Below, piece by piece: positions 53,408 to 61,252 of a stretch of DNA of 64,000 nucleotides. The notes beneath the pieces were generated by a model. It saw only the letters and a program-made list of their open reading frames with translations, ran no database searches and was not told the origin of the DNA. Location of the stretch: NCBI GenBank assembly GCA_028710415.1, contig JAQTUE010000004.1, positions 124,001-188,000 of the forward strand, read 5' to 3'. The translations under genes were made by a program, and so were the position numbers. The stretch comes from Paludibacter sp. Its GTDB lineage: Bacteria > Bacteroidota > Bacteroidia > Bacteroidales > Paludibacteraceae. Numbering within the stretch: position 1 is the stretch's first letter; every line of letters starts with the position of its first letter.

Positions 53408-53905
53408 TTATTTTACCACTGCGGCTAATTTAGGCAAATCCTTATTCTCAGGGATTAGAGCTAAGCTAGAAAAATCAACCATCCATTTGTTATCTACTTT
53501 CACAAAATGCATGACATCCCGAACCAAAATCGGTTTACTCCAGCTAATCATAAATTGCCGCAGTACATTTGCCGAGTTACCATCCCTATCAAAGCGGATT
53601 TCTGTTTTCTCAAATTTAAGTTTCTCAAATTTTGTTGTGTCAGCCATCATGGCGGTTATCCCCTTCGTGTAGCTGGCTTTGTCCCAGATTTCGGAAGGAC
53701 TACTTCCACAAAACAGGCCATCTTCTGTCAGAAAGGATAAAAATGTCTTTGCATCTTTTGAGTTGAAGGAAGCATCAATATCCTCCAATGTTTTGGTTAA
53801 TTCGGCTTTTGCAGTGACAGGGTCAAAAGCAACAGGCTTTGTCTTTGTCTGGCATGAAGTGGCAAGTATCATTGCCAGCAGCATAGGAAAATAGATTTTT
53901 TTCAT
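53408..53905 (-). CDS. SnoaL/DUF4440-like lipoprotein
   Basis: 165-residue exported lipoprotein (MLLAMILATSC lipobox) with an NTF2-like fold: AELTKTLEDIDASFNSKDAKTFLSFLTEDGLFCG is the typical paired-helix start, and the final strands are ISWSKPILVRDVMHFVKVDNKWMVDF. It probably binds a small ligand in the periplasm; the substrate is unknown. It has its own terminator and is unrelated to the cas operon that starts 300 bp downstream. Confidence 0.82.
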   Translation of the reverse strand: MKKIYFPMLLAMILATSCQTKTKPVAFDPVTAKAELTKTLEDIDASFNSKDAKTFLSFLTEDGLFCGSSPSEIWDKASYTKGITAMMADTTKFEKLKFEKTEIRFDRDGNSANVLRQFMISWSKPILVRDVMHFVKVDNKWMVDFSSLALIPENKDLPKLAAVVK

Positions 53906-54343
53906 GTTGAATTGTTTTTTTAATCATTAATATTTAGATTGTAAGAACCAAGAGCCAAGACATAATACGCAATATATTAGTGTTATGCAATTTATTATTT
54001 CAGATTAATCCTTTCGTTATCTAAAATACTCATGGTTAAAGATAAAAAACTATCTACTGTTTGATGAATTAATGCCAAACAGTCAAAAGTATGATCTGTA
54101 AAAGTATACGGTATTCTGAATGAATGAAACGTAAAAATTATATTTTACTTTTTTACAATAACAACCCGTTTGTATTAAAGTTTACAATCCCTTGAAAAAG
54201 AATGCTAAATCACTCTTTCACGAATAATTTACTCCTGACAGGCAGGGAAATATGCAGCATAAAAAAACCGTCCTGAAATTATGTTCAGAACGGTAAATTC
54301 AATGTTTATAGGAATTAAAAATTTACTAATAGTATCATGCGAG
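53906..54343. other. Gene-free spacer
   Basis: About 440 bp, AT-rich. It holds only the terminator at 54267-54294. A 61-codon minus frame at 54229-54414 runs through that terminator and overlaps the next gene, so it is not called. Confidence 0.55.
54267..54294 (-). terminator. Terminator downstream of the small antitoxin-like gene
   Basis: 11-bp stem ACCGTCCTGAA/TTCAGAACGGT (one G-T pair; 54267-54277 with 54284-54294), followed on the minus strand by a run of T. It lies 50 nt after the stop codon at 54344. Confidence 0.85.
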
Positions 54344-54559
54344 TCACGATTTATTGATATTTTCCCTGGCTGATAAATAATCATTGTACTCCGTATCGGT
54401 CCAGGTGGGAGCATTTAGAATCAGTGTCTTTAAATCAGTTCCTTTTGATTTTTTGTTCTGATCTATTTCTTTATTGATCGCGTTGTTCAATTTCCGTAAT
54501 TTGGATACGGGCAATTGCTTTACAATCGATACAAGATCTTTATAATCAATGTGGTGCAT
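54344..54559 (-). CDS. Small hypothetical protein, antitoxin-like
   Basis: 71-residue charged helical protein (DLVSIVKQLPVSKLRKLNNAINKEIDQNKKSKGTD) with a C-terminal tail NAPTWTDTEYNDYLSARENIN. The composition and length resemble antitoxins that pair with PIN-domain toxins, but no toxin gene is present on either side. It has a terminator downstream. Function not assigned. Confidence 0.55.
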   Translation of the reverse strand: MHHIDYKDLVSIVKQLPVSKLRKLNNAINKEIDQNKKSKGTDLKTLILNAPTWTDTEYNDYLSARENINKS

Positions 54560-54743
54560 AATGTGTAATTTTAATACTTATAAAATCAATCGGATAATGT
54601 AATCGTACTTAGCTATAATTAAACAAATTTATTCGGTTCAATGTTTTTAAAATTTTATATGTGATATGATTTCATCTGGTTATGAATATAAAATTTAGCA
54701 CTATTGATTTGATATTTACAATACTTGAGACTTATAAAAAGGA

Positions 54744-55025
54744 TTATTGAACGCGGAACCTTTCAAACTTTTCAAACTTTTCAAACTCTTCAAACTCTGA
54801 GCCTATTTTGATCATTTTGGTGACGTCAACGAAATGATCGTGAACCACCTCACCACTGGTTTTGCAACTTTCTTTTGCCTTGTCAACTGCATTCAGAAAA
54901 TTCCGCCAATCTGCATATCCAAGTAGTTCTTGTAATTCGCGTGCCAACCAGTATTCTATGCCATCTTGTTCATAAGCATATTCTTCAAAGCTTTTACTAA
55001 GCTTGGTGATTGTTTCTTTTTCCAT
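54744..55025 (-). pseudogene. dinD: Truncated dinD (DNA-damage-inducible protein D), C-terminus from repeat
   Basis: The first about 75 residues (LSKSFEEYAYEQDGIEYWLARELQELLGYADWRNFLNAVDKAKESCKTSG) match the N-terminal domain of DinD, normally about 280 residues. Homology stops after VTKMIKIGS, and the remaining residues (EFEEFEKFEKFERF) are the translation of a GTTTGAAAAG repeat, followed by a stop. About two thirds of the gene is missing. It may be inactive, or make a short DNA-binding fragment. In DinD-carrying bacteria the gene is often SOS-linked; no LexA box was recognised here. Confidence 0.8.
54759..54800. repeat. TTTGAAAAG repeat fused to dinD
   Basis: About 40 bp of CCTTTCAAACTTTTCAAAC-type repeats on the plus strand. 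On the minus strand they are in frame with dinD and encode EF/KF pairs. Same family as 1185-1241, 1327-1390, 10920-10980 and 55226-55253. Confidence 0.85.
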
Positions 55026-55225
55026 TTGTTTTCAATTTTTAAATAAACAAATTTATTCGCTTCAATGTTTTTGTAAATCTATCTGTAATACAAATTTAAC
55101 TAATTGTGATTATTACTCAAATCTGGCAATAGTAAAACAGATATTTAAATAACTTCAAAGCCATTGTACAGTCCATGGAACTCGGGACCTTTCAAATGGA
55201 GTATTCGACATCCCGATTTATCGGG

Positions 55226-55283
55226 ACCTTTCAAAACTTTCAAACTCTTCAAACACGGAACACGGAACACGGAACACGGAACG
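55226..55283. repeat. TTTCAAAC and GGAACAC tandem repeats
   Basis: A short TTTGAAAG-type block (55226-55253) runs into four copies of the 8-bp word ACACGGAA (about 55253-55283). The block ends 5 nt before the stop codon of the leftward gene at 55289. A related CGGGACCTTTCAAA word is at about 55185-55197. Confidence 0.75.
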
Positions 55284-55288
55284 CAAAA

Positions 55289-56098
55289 CTATCTCACCGC
55301 GATGACTTTCCCGCACCCTGCATATTTCACTTCCACTGTTTCGCCTGTAAACCCTGCTGTGCCAAATTCAACTCCCATGCTGAGTAATACACTGACATTA
55401 TCAGTCAAAAACTCTTTCCGCGAAGCTGGCATTTGTACGGTCATAGTATGTTCCGGAAGGATGGTTTGCGTTGAATTCCAGGCGCCGGTCACGGCCTGGC
55501 TGACACCATGCATTTCCAACACCATCGGCTCATAAATGTCTCTTTTCGGATTATAAATCATATCCGAAATGCTGCCCATTACCACAATCAGTCGGAAAAA
55601 AGGCAGCTTTTGAATGTTCAGCAAATAAAGCGCTGTATTGATGACCGGAATGGTTACCACTGCCTGCAATTCTTCCCGGTCAATCTCCCATCGTGGTATC
55701 ACGCGCAACACCGTGTTGAAAGGGTAATTGCGGTTAAAGCTAAATTCTTCCAGCACCTGTTTGTGTTCCGACAAGATAATTTTCCGTTGTCCGACATCCG
55801 ATTTTAAATCAAACTTCATCAGGTTCTTACCCATGCCAATGAGTACCGGCGTAAGGTTATAATCCGCCAAACGGTGCAGTCCCCCAAATGCATGGCGGCT
55901 TTTTGAACCAAACTTGGCACCACCTCCAAACTCTTTTTGATTCTTACGCGATTTGGCAAATTTTGGTGAGTTGGCAATCTGACTCTTTTTGGCACCTCCT
56001 TTGGTACGCATGATCACTTTGTCGCTACCCCTGCGGGTGTAAAAACTGTAGCCTCCTGCGCTACCTGTCATCTGAATAATTCCTTTTAAAATTGACAT
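55289..56098 (-). CDS. Conserved-looking protein of unknown function
   Basis: 269-residue protein without signal peptide or transmembrane helix. The N-terminal MSILKGIIQMTGSAGGYSFYTRRGSDKVIMRTKGG followed by a basic, Gly/Lys/Ser-rich segment (KKSQIANSPKFAKSRKNQKEFGGGAKFGSKS) suggests nucleic-acid or polyanion binding; the remainder is strand-rich (TVLRVIPRWEID, FFRLIVVMGSISDMIY). I do not recognise the family. The coding bias is like its neighbours, so it is likely real. It stands alone between repeat-rich regions. Confidence 0.6.
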   Translation of the reverse strand: MSILKGIIQMTGSAGGYSFYTRRGSDKVIMRTKGGAKKSQIANSPKFAKSRKNQKEFGGGAKFGSKSRHAFGGLHRLADYNLTPVLIGMGKNLMKFDLKSDVGQRKIILSEHKQVLEEFSFNRNYPFNTVLRVIPRWEIDREELQAVVTIPVINTALYLLNIQKLPFFRLIVVMGSISDMIYNPKRDIYEPMVLEMHGVSQAVTGAWNSTQTILPEHTMTVQMPASRKEFLTDNVSVLLSMGVEFGTAGFTGETVEVKYAGCGKVIAVR

Positions 56099-56106
56099 AA
56101 TTGTGT

Positions 56107-56200
56107 GGGTTAAGTGGTTAATTAGTTGATTAGTTAATTGGTTGACTGGTTAATTGGTTAATTGGTTAATTGGTTGACTGGTTAATTGGTTAATTGGTTC
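56107..56200. repeat. TTAATTGG tandem repeat, upstream block
   Basis: About 95 bp of GGTTAATTGGTTAATTGG and GGTTGACTGG words. An inverted relative (CCAATTAACCAGTTAACTAA) lies at 58450-58530, on the other side of the lacI-type gene. Confidence 0.8.
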
Positions 56201-56591
56201 ATCCCGCATACGGGAGGTCACTTTATTCCGTTAGTATATTGATTCAATCTGAGAAAGTTAAATAGTTAACGTATCAATGCATTCATTTATTATAAATATT
56301 AAAAAAAATAATTGTTGTATTGATCTGGCCGGCTATTACTTACAGGGTGTTTTAGGCTTGAAATTCTTGCAAATCCAGTTGTGGATGCAGCTTTGGGGCA
56401 TATAAACCCATTCATCCACGCTGACATGAATTGACAGGATATAAAATCAGAAATAATAATTTTCTTTCTTTTTATATTATTACTTCCCGGATCAAATTGG
56501 AGGTAATCATGTTAATCCAATATGTTGTCCTTTCTTGACAATACCGTCAATTGATAAATTATGTAGTTTGGTCATTCAACCCCATTACTAC

Positions 56592-56751
56592 GATGTCTTC
56601 ATGATGTCTCTGATAATCCAGAAATAACAAAATAATAAGCCAGTAATAATCCAACTATAATCCATATCTTAATAAATAAGGATTATATATGGATCATATA
56701 TGGATTATATATGGATTATATATGGATTATCAGAGACATCATGAAGACATC
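56592..56751 (-). repeat. Palindromic 11-bp-unit element, copy B
   Basis: A perfect 28-bp terminal inverted repeat (56592-56619 with 56724-56751; GATGTCTTCATGATGTCTCT plus GATAATCC) encloses a non-repeated half (AATAACAAAATAATAAGCC) and five 11-bp units GGATTATATAT (56680-56734). It is the inverted equivalent of copy A at 24964-25129; the half with CAAAATAATA matches copy A's complement with one difference over about 30 bp. Confidence 0.85.
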
Positions 56752-57160
56752 ATGGTGAAATGATGCCAGATAATTGAAGGGGTAGGAGGGACGGTTGAAA
56801 ATTCAGGACTTAATCTAACGAAAGACAGATTGAAGCAATTCAGGATAAGCCATCGGACGAATTTATTCCGTAAAGAGGAAAACTCAACTCCGTTGCAACA
56901 GGCTACTTAGGTGGTGATTCTGTATATATCCCAAAAACTTCAGATAAACCACCCATGAATTAAAACTATAATTTATTCAAATTATTGCATCCTCCTGAAG
57001 GACTTATTCATCTTAGTATCCTCCTAAGAGTCATAACATTTACTAAAAAAATAAATTTTTAAAATAATTATCAACAAATTCAGCGTTCTGAGGGCCCAAG
57101 GAATTGTTATATGTGACTATAAATAAGAAGTATAGGCTAATTACAGGACTGTAATCAACT

Positions 57161-57180
57161 TTCCGTGTCCGCACACGAAA
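57161..57180. promoter_or_regulatory. LacI-type operator O1 upstream of the lacI promoter
   Basis: TTCCGTGTCCGCACACGAAA has arms CGTGT/ACACG around the 4-nt centre CCGC. It lies just upstream of the -33 element, 72 bp (centre to centre) from O2. The same site is found upstream of uxaC. Confidence 0.75.
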
Positions 57181-57191
57181 GTAGATTTTGT

Positions 57192-57221
57192 TTTGTTTAT
57201 TCAAAATAAGTAGTATTTTTG
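57192..57221 (+). promoter_or_regulatory. Promoter of the LacI-family regulator gene
   Basis: TTTG (57192-57195), 18 nt and TATTTTTG (57214-57221) match the Bacteroidota consensus. It is bracketed by operators O1 and O2, indicating autoregulation. Confidence 0.7.
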
Positions 57222-57232
57222 TGTGAAATTCA

Positions 57233-57252
57233 TTCTGTGTACGGACACGGAA
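57233..57252. promoter_or_regulatory. LacI-type operator O2 downstream of the lacI start site
   Basis: TTCTGTGTACGGACACGGAA: arms TGTGT/ACACG-type, same class as O1 on the opposite strand. It is in the 5' leader between the promoter and the ATG at 57271, so bound repressor would block elongation or form a loop with O1. Confidence 0.75.
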
Positions 57253-57270
57253 TGCTTATTTTTAACTACT

Positions 57271-58344
57271 ATGCAAGAAACAAATCACAAGATACGGATC
57301 AAGGACATCGCCATCCTGGCGGGAGTGTCGGAAGGAACAGTCGACAGGGTACTCCATAACCGGGGTGATGTGTCGGCAAAGAGCCGGGAGGCAGTAACCA
57401 AGGTACTGGAGGAAATGAATTATTCCCCGAACTTGTTTGCCCGCTCATTGGCTTCTAAAAAGCAATACCGTTTTGTATGTTTGTTTCCGGCCCATCAGCC
57501 GGGTAACTATTGGGAAGATGTGGACAAAGGTTTTGACAGTGCTGCCCATGAATTTTTACACCACAATGTGCAGATTGAAAAACAGTATTTTAATCAATAC
57601 GATACCCAATCGTATGTCAACGTCTGGAATTCTATTCTGAAGAATGAGCCGGATGCTGTATTTATAGCTCCGATCTTTCGGGAAGAAACCCTGGCATTCA
57701 CACAGGAACTCACCAAACGTCATATCCCGTATTCCTTTATCGATTCACTGATTGAAGAAGCTGATTTTGTAACCTATTACGGTCAGAATTCATTTAAAAG
57801 CGGATATATCGCTGCTAAATTACTGTTAAGCTCCCTGGAGGAAGGATCGCAGATTATTGTTGGAAGAACCCAGCGCAAAGGATCGGTTTCCAACCAGACG
57901 GTGATACGGCATAGAGGATTTATGCAATACATCCAGGATCATAACCTGGGCGACAGGCATGAAATCATCAATGTTGAATTCAATAACGAGGATGAAAAAG
58001 CAAACAAGGAATTATTGCGCAATGTATTTTCAACTTACAAGAATATAAAGGGAGCTATTACGTTTAATTCAAAGGTCTATCGATTGGCCATGCATCTGGA
58101 TGCGTTAAATCATACTAATATTCGTTTAATTGGTTATGATTTGCTGCAGCAGAATGTTACATACCTACAACAGGGAGTGATCAATTACCTGATCGCCCAA
58201 CGTCCCGACAAACAAGCCTATTATTCAGTCAGGGATATGTGCCGGGAGCTCATTTTCAGGCAAGAAATCAAGAAAATAAATTATGTTCCGATAGATATTT
58301 TGATGAAAGAAAATATCGAAGACTATTTGCAATTTACAGAATAA
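57271..58344 (+). CDS. LacI-family transcriptional regulator of hexuronate use
   Basis: 357-residue repressor-like protein. KIRIKDIAILAGVSEGTVDRVLHNRG is the LacI helix-turn-helix and hinge, followed by a periplasmic-binding-protein-like sensor domain (FVCLFPAHQPGNYWEDVDKGF, IAPIFREETLAFTQEL, IRLIGYDLLQQNVTYLQQGVINYLIAQRP). The ATG at 57271 (MQETNHKIRIKD) is chosen because the in-frame GTG at 57223 lies at the transcription start and the operator O2 is between them. Operators of its own promoter also occur at uxaC. The inducer is probably a hexuronate or KDG-pathway intermediate (inference). Confidence 0.9.
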   Translation: MQETNHKIRIKDIAILAGVSEGTVDRVLHNRGDVSAKSREAVTKVLEEMNYSPNLFARSLASKKQYRFVCLFPAHQPGNYWEDVDKGFDSAAHEFLHHNVQIEKQYFNQYDTQSYVNVWNSILKNEPDAVFIAPIFREETLAFTQELTKRHIPYSFIDSLIEEADFVTYYGQNSFKSGYIAAKLLLSSLEEGSQIIVGRTQRKGSVSNQTVIRHRGFMQYIQDHNLGDRHEIINVEFNNEDEKANKELLRNVFSTYKNIKGAITFNSKVYRLAMHLDALNHTNIRLIGYDLLQQNVTYLQQGVINYLIAQRPDKQAYYSVRDMCRELIFRQEIKKINYVPIDILMKENIEDYLQFTE

Positions 58345-58348
58345 AAGC

Positions 58349-58530
58349 ATTTACCATTTATTCATTTACTATTTACTATTAATTCATTTACAATTTATTC
58401 ATTTACTATTTACTATTTGAATTGATTGGATATCTGTTCTGATCTTATGAACTAATTAACCAATCAACCAATTAACCAGTTAACTAATTAACCAGTTAAC
58501 GAATTAACGAATTAACGAATTAACGAATCT
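58349..58530. repeat. Repeat-rich gap between lacI and uxaE
   Basis: Begins 6 nt after the lacI stop with two copies of TTATTCATTTACTATTTACT (about 58358-58418) and continues with inverted TTAATTGG-family words (CAACCAATTAACCAGTTAAC, 58450-58530). It is the inverted counterpart of the block at 56107-56200. Confidence 0.75.
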
Positions 58531-58575
58531 TTAAATAACCAACTTACAATATATTAATCCATTAAATTCTTTATC

Positions 58576-59823
58576 ATGAAATTAGGAAAATTTAGTATTG
58601 GTACAGGTGACCGTTTTTCGCATCAGGGAGTAGCCCAGTTAAGGGCAATCGTGAAAGCGAATCAATCAGGTTTGGACATTAGTCCGGTTTGGAATAAGTC
58701 GAATCGTGAACATATTTATGTTCACTCACAACCGACAGATGTGCGTATAGAAGCTGATGCAGCTGTAAAAGCGCTTGGATTTAAAGGTAAATACTTTGTA
58801 GATGCCGATCATATAAATTTAGGAAATGTTGCCCCGTTTGTTGAAACAGCCGATTTCTTTACCCTTGATGTTGCTTCATTTATAGGAAAAGAAAGTAAAC
58901 CGGAAGATATTACCGCTTTTGTGGCTTCGTGTGAAAAATATATCGGGAAATTAGAAATCCCGGGTTTTGAACAACCCATCGTAGTAACCGTAGACCTGTT
59001 GAAAAAGATAGCTGCCGACTTTTTAGCTGCAACCGAACAAGCTTCAGAAATCTACAAGTATTTAAAAGCTGCTAAAGGAGAAGGTAATTTTATAACCGAA
59101 GTATCGATGGACGAGGTTGAGAAACCACAAACCCCGATCGTGTTGTTGTTTATCCTGAAAATGCTTGCTGATAAAGGGGTTCCTGCCCAAACGATAGCTC
59201 CTAAGTTTACAGGCCGCTTCAATAAAGGTGTGGACTATACCGGCAATGTGGATCAGTTTGCTAAGGAATTCGAAGAAGACGTGCTGGTGATTGATTATGC
59301 TGTTAAGGAATTCGGTTTGCCCGAAGAACTTAAATTGAGTATCCATTCAGGAAGTGATAAATTCTCTATTTATCCGGTCATGGCACATGTGATTAAGAAA
59401 TACAACAAAGGGCTGCATGTAAAAACTGCCGGAACAACCTGGCTGGAAGAAGTAATTGGATTGGCAGTAGCCGGTGGAGAAGGACTCGTGGCAGCAAAAT
59501 ATATTTATGCCCATTCACTGGGTCGCAAAGATGAATTGTGTGCTCCTTATGCTGATGTAATTGACATTGATGATTCGAAACTGCCTTCCGTGGAAGAAGT
59601 AAATACCTGGAGCAGTGAAAAATATGCCAATACCTTGCGTCATATTCCGGGACATCCTGATTATAATCCTAATTTCCGCCAGTTAGTTCATGTAGCATAC
59701 AAAGTAGCTGCTGAAATGGGTGCAAATTATACCAACCTGTTGGAAAAATACTCGGATGTAATTGGTAATTGCGTGGAAGAAAACATTTACGAACGCCATT
59801 TGAAACGGTTGTTTAATTTGTAG
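58576..59823 (+). CDS. uxaE: Tagaturonate/fructuronate epimerase
   Basis: 415-residue metal-dependent epimerase of the UxaE family, joining the galacturonate branch (tagaturonate) to the glucuronate branch (fructuronate). MKLGKFSIGTGDRFSHQGVAQL is the family N-terminus; KYFVDADHINLGNV, APKFTGRFNKGVDYTGN and SIHSGSDKFSIYPV are conserved blocks. Together with UxaC and the SDR/UxuA enzymes it lets the cell use both uronates without UxaB/UxaA. Its last 16 codons are part of a 189-bp tandem duplication that follows the stop codon. Confidence 0.9.
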   Translation: MKLGKFSIGTGDRFSHQGVAQLRAIVKANQSGLDISPVWNKSNREHIYVHSQPTDVRIEADAAVKALGFKGKYFVDADHINLGNVAPFVETADFFTLDVASFIGKESKPEDITAFVASCEKYIGKLEIPGFEQPIVVTVDLLKKIAADFLAATEQASEIYKYLKAAKGEGNFITEVSMDEVEKPQTPIVLLFILKMLADKGVPAQTIAPKFTGRFNKGVDYTGNVDQFAKEFEEDVLVIDYAVKEFGLPEELKLSIHSGSDKFSIYPVMAHVIKKYNKGLHVKTAGTTWLEEVIGLAVAGGEGLVAAKYIYAHSLGRKDELCAPYADVIDIDDSKLPSVEEVNTWSSEKYANTLRHIPGHPDYNPNFRQLVHVAYKVAAEMGANYTNLLEKYSDVIGNCVEENIYERHLKRLFNL

Positions 59824-60150
59824 GCAAGAATCGATTAAGTTCAAGGAACGAAAAGTGTCTTTTATTATTCAATGACTTCTCAGACCTCTCCCCAACCCTC
59901 TCCAAAGGAGAGGGCGTTGGAGCTAGGGTAGAAGAAGATTTATTTAAATAGCAATAAACTTGTGGAAGAAAACATTTACGAACGCCATTTGAAACAGTTG
60001 TTTAATTTGTAGGCAAGAATCGTTAGAGTATTCGGAATGAATGAATAGTGTCTTTTATTATTAAATGACCTCTCAGACCTCTCCCCAACCCTCTCCAAAG
60101 GAGAGGGCGTTGGAGCTTTAGGTTGAAGATGATTTATTTAAATAGCAGGA
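59773..60150 (+). repeat. uxaE: 189-bp tandem duplication at the uxaE 3' end
   Basis: Unit 1 (59773-59961) starts in the last 16 codons of uxaE; unit 2 (59962-60150) repeats them almost exactly (ENIYERHLKRLFNL becomes ENIYERHLKQLFNL), including the stop codon and the following CTCTCCCCAACCCTCTCC/GGAGAGGG hairpin. The copies have diverged mainly in the middle (for example after CAAGAATCG) and at the ends. The second copy is a non-expressed C-terminal remnant. Confidence 0.92.
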
Positions 60151-60220
60151 TTCTATTTATTTCCAATTACTTAATTCGTGTAATTCATATTAATTCGCAT
60201 AATTCGTATTAAAAAAATAT
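60151..60220. other. AATTCG-rich leader of the SDR gene
   Basis: 70 bp with repeated TAATTCGTGTAATTC/TAATTCGCATAATTCG words upstream of the SDR gene. No promoter match was seen. Confidence 0.45.
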
Positions 60221-61033
60221 ATGAAAAACTTATTTGATATAAAAAATAAAGTAGTGATAATCACCGGGGGAACCGGTGTTTTAGGAAGCTGCATGGCAGA
60301 GTACCTGGCTGAACAGGGTGCAAAAGTAGTGATCCTGGCCAGGAATGCAGAACATGGAAAGAAAGTGGTGGATGGCATTGTTTCAAAAGGTTATGAAGCC
60401 ATGTTCCTAAAATCGGATGTTAACAACAAGGAAATTCTGGAACAAAATGCCAAAGATATCCTTGCTAAGTACAAACGGATAGATATTTTGATTAATGGTG
60501 CCGGAGGTAATATGCCGGGTGCAACAATCGGACCTGATAAGACTATCTTTGATTTGGATGTAGAAGCTTTTCGCACTGTTGTTGACCTGAACCTCTTTGG
60601 AACAGTGATTCCGACCATGGTGTTTGCAAAGGTAATGACCGAACAAAAACAAGGGAATATCATCAATATTTCGTCTGAATCTGCCTTACGTCCATTAACA
60701 CGGGTTGTTGGATATGGAGCAGCCAAAGCAGCTGTGACCAACTTTACAAAATACCTGGCCATTGAGCTGGCAACAAAATATGGGGAAGGTTTACGTGTGA
60801 ACGCTATGGCACCGGGATTTTTTATCTCGGAACAAAACCGTACCTTGTTGACGAACCCTGATGGCACCTTTACAGCCCGCGGGAATACAATCCTTGCCCA
60901 TACACCTTTTGGCCGCTTTGGTGAACCCGAAGAGTTGCTTGGGACCTTGCACTGGTTAGCCAGTGATGCTTCGAAATTTGTCACCGGAACACTGACTGTG
61001 ATCGATGGTGGGTTTGATGCGTTCTGTATATAA
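60221..61033 (+). CDS. SDR-type D-mannonate/fructuronate oxidoreductase
   Basis: 270-residue classical short-chain dehydrogenase that probably reduces fructuronate to mannonate with NAD(P)H. VVIITGGTGVLGSCMAEYLA is the TGxxxGxG cofactor site, NGAGGNMPGATI replaces NNAG, S-x-Y-x-x-x-K is formed by NISSESAL and GYGAAKAAV, and DGGFDAF ends the protein. The GGNMPGAT segment is typical of the SDR mannonate oxidoreductases that replace UxuB in Bacteroidota. Between uxaE and uxuA, as expected for the pathway. Confidence 0.85.
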   Translation: MKNLFDIKNKVVIITGGTGVLGSCMAEYLAEQGAKVVILARNAEHGKKVVDGIVSKGYEAMFLKSDVNNKEILEQNAKDILAKYKRIDILINGAGGNMPGATIGPDKTIFDLDVEAFRTVVDLNLFGTVIPTMVFAKVMTEQKQGNIINISSESALRPLTRVVGYGAAKAAVTNFTKYLAIELATKYGEGLRVNAMAPGFFISEQNRTLLTNPDGTFTARGNTILAHTPFGRFGEPEELLGTLHWLASDASKFVTGTLTVIDGGFDAFCI

Positions 61034-61045
61034 AAAAGGAAAACG

Positions 61046-61150
61046 ACCCCTAACCCCTAAAGGGGAACTGAGTTAGTATTGGCTATATTATTTTTTATAC
61101 CATTCAATTCAAAACTGAAGTAACTAAGTTCCCCTTTAGGGGCTAGGGGT
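61046..61150. repeat. CCCCTAAAGGGG bracket repeat between the SDR gene and uxuA
   Basis: Inverted 24-bp arms (61046-61069 and 61127-61150, one mismatch) of the ACCCCTAACCCCTAAAGGGG family bracket about 57 bp. The left arm begins 12 nt after the SDR stop codon. Confidence 0.85.
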
Positions 61151-61252
61151 TATTAATAAAAAAGATTATTATTTATTTAACTAGAGTCCGTCTTGCATTC
61201 TCCCTTTTGGTATGGGGAGGGATGCAGGCTCACTTCAAAAAAACATTTCAAC

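Larger units (their letters stand above)
56099..57160. other. Long gene-free region holding palindromic element copy B
   Basis: Starts with a TTAATTGG tandem block (56107-56200) and contains palindromic element copy B (56592-56751). The remainder to the lacI operator at 57161 is AT-rich, without coding frames or RNA genes that I can recognise. Confidence 0.6.

Noticed and set aside
57223..57270. GTG start of the LacI regulator
   Set aside because: Lies at the predicted transcription start and the extension would be encoded by the operator O2.
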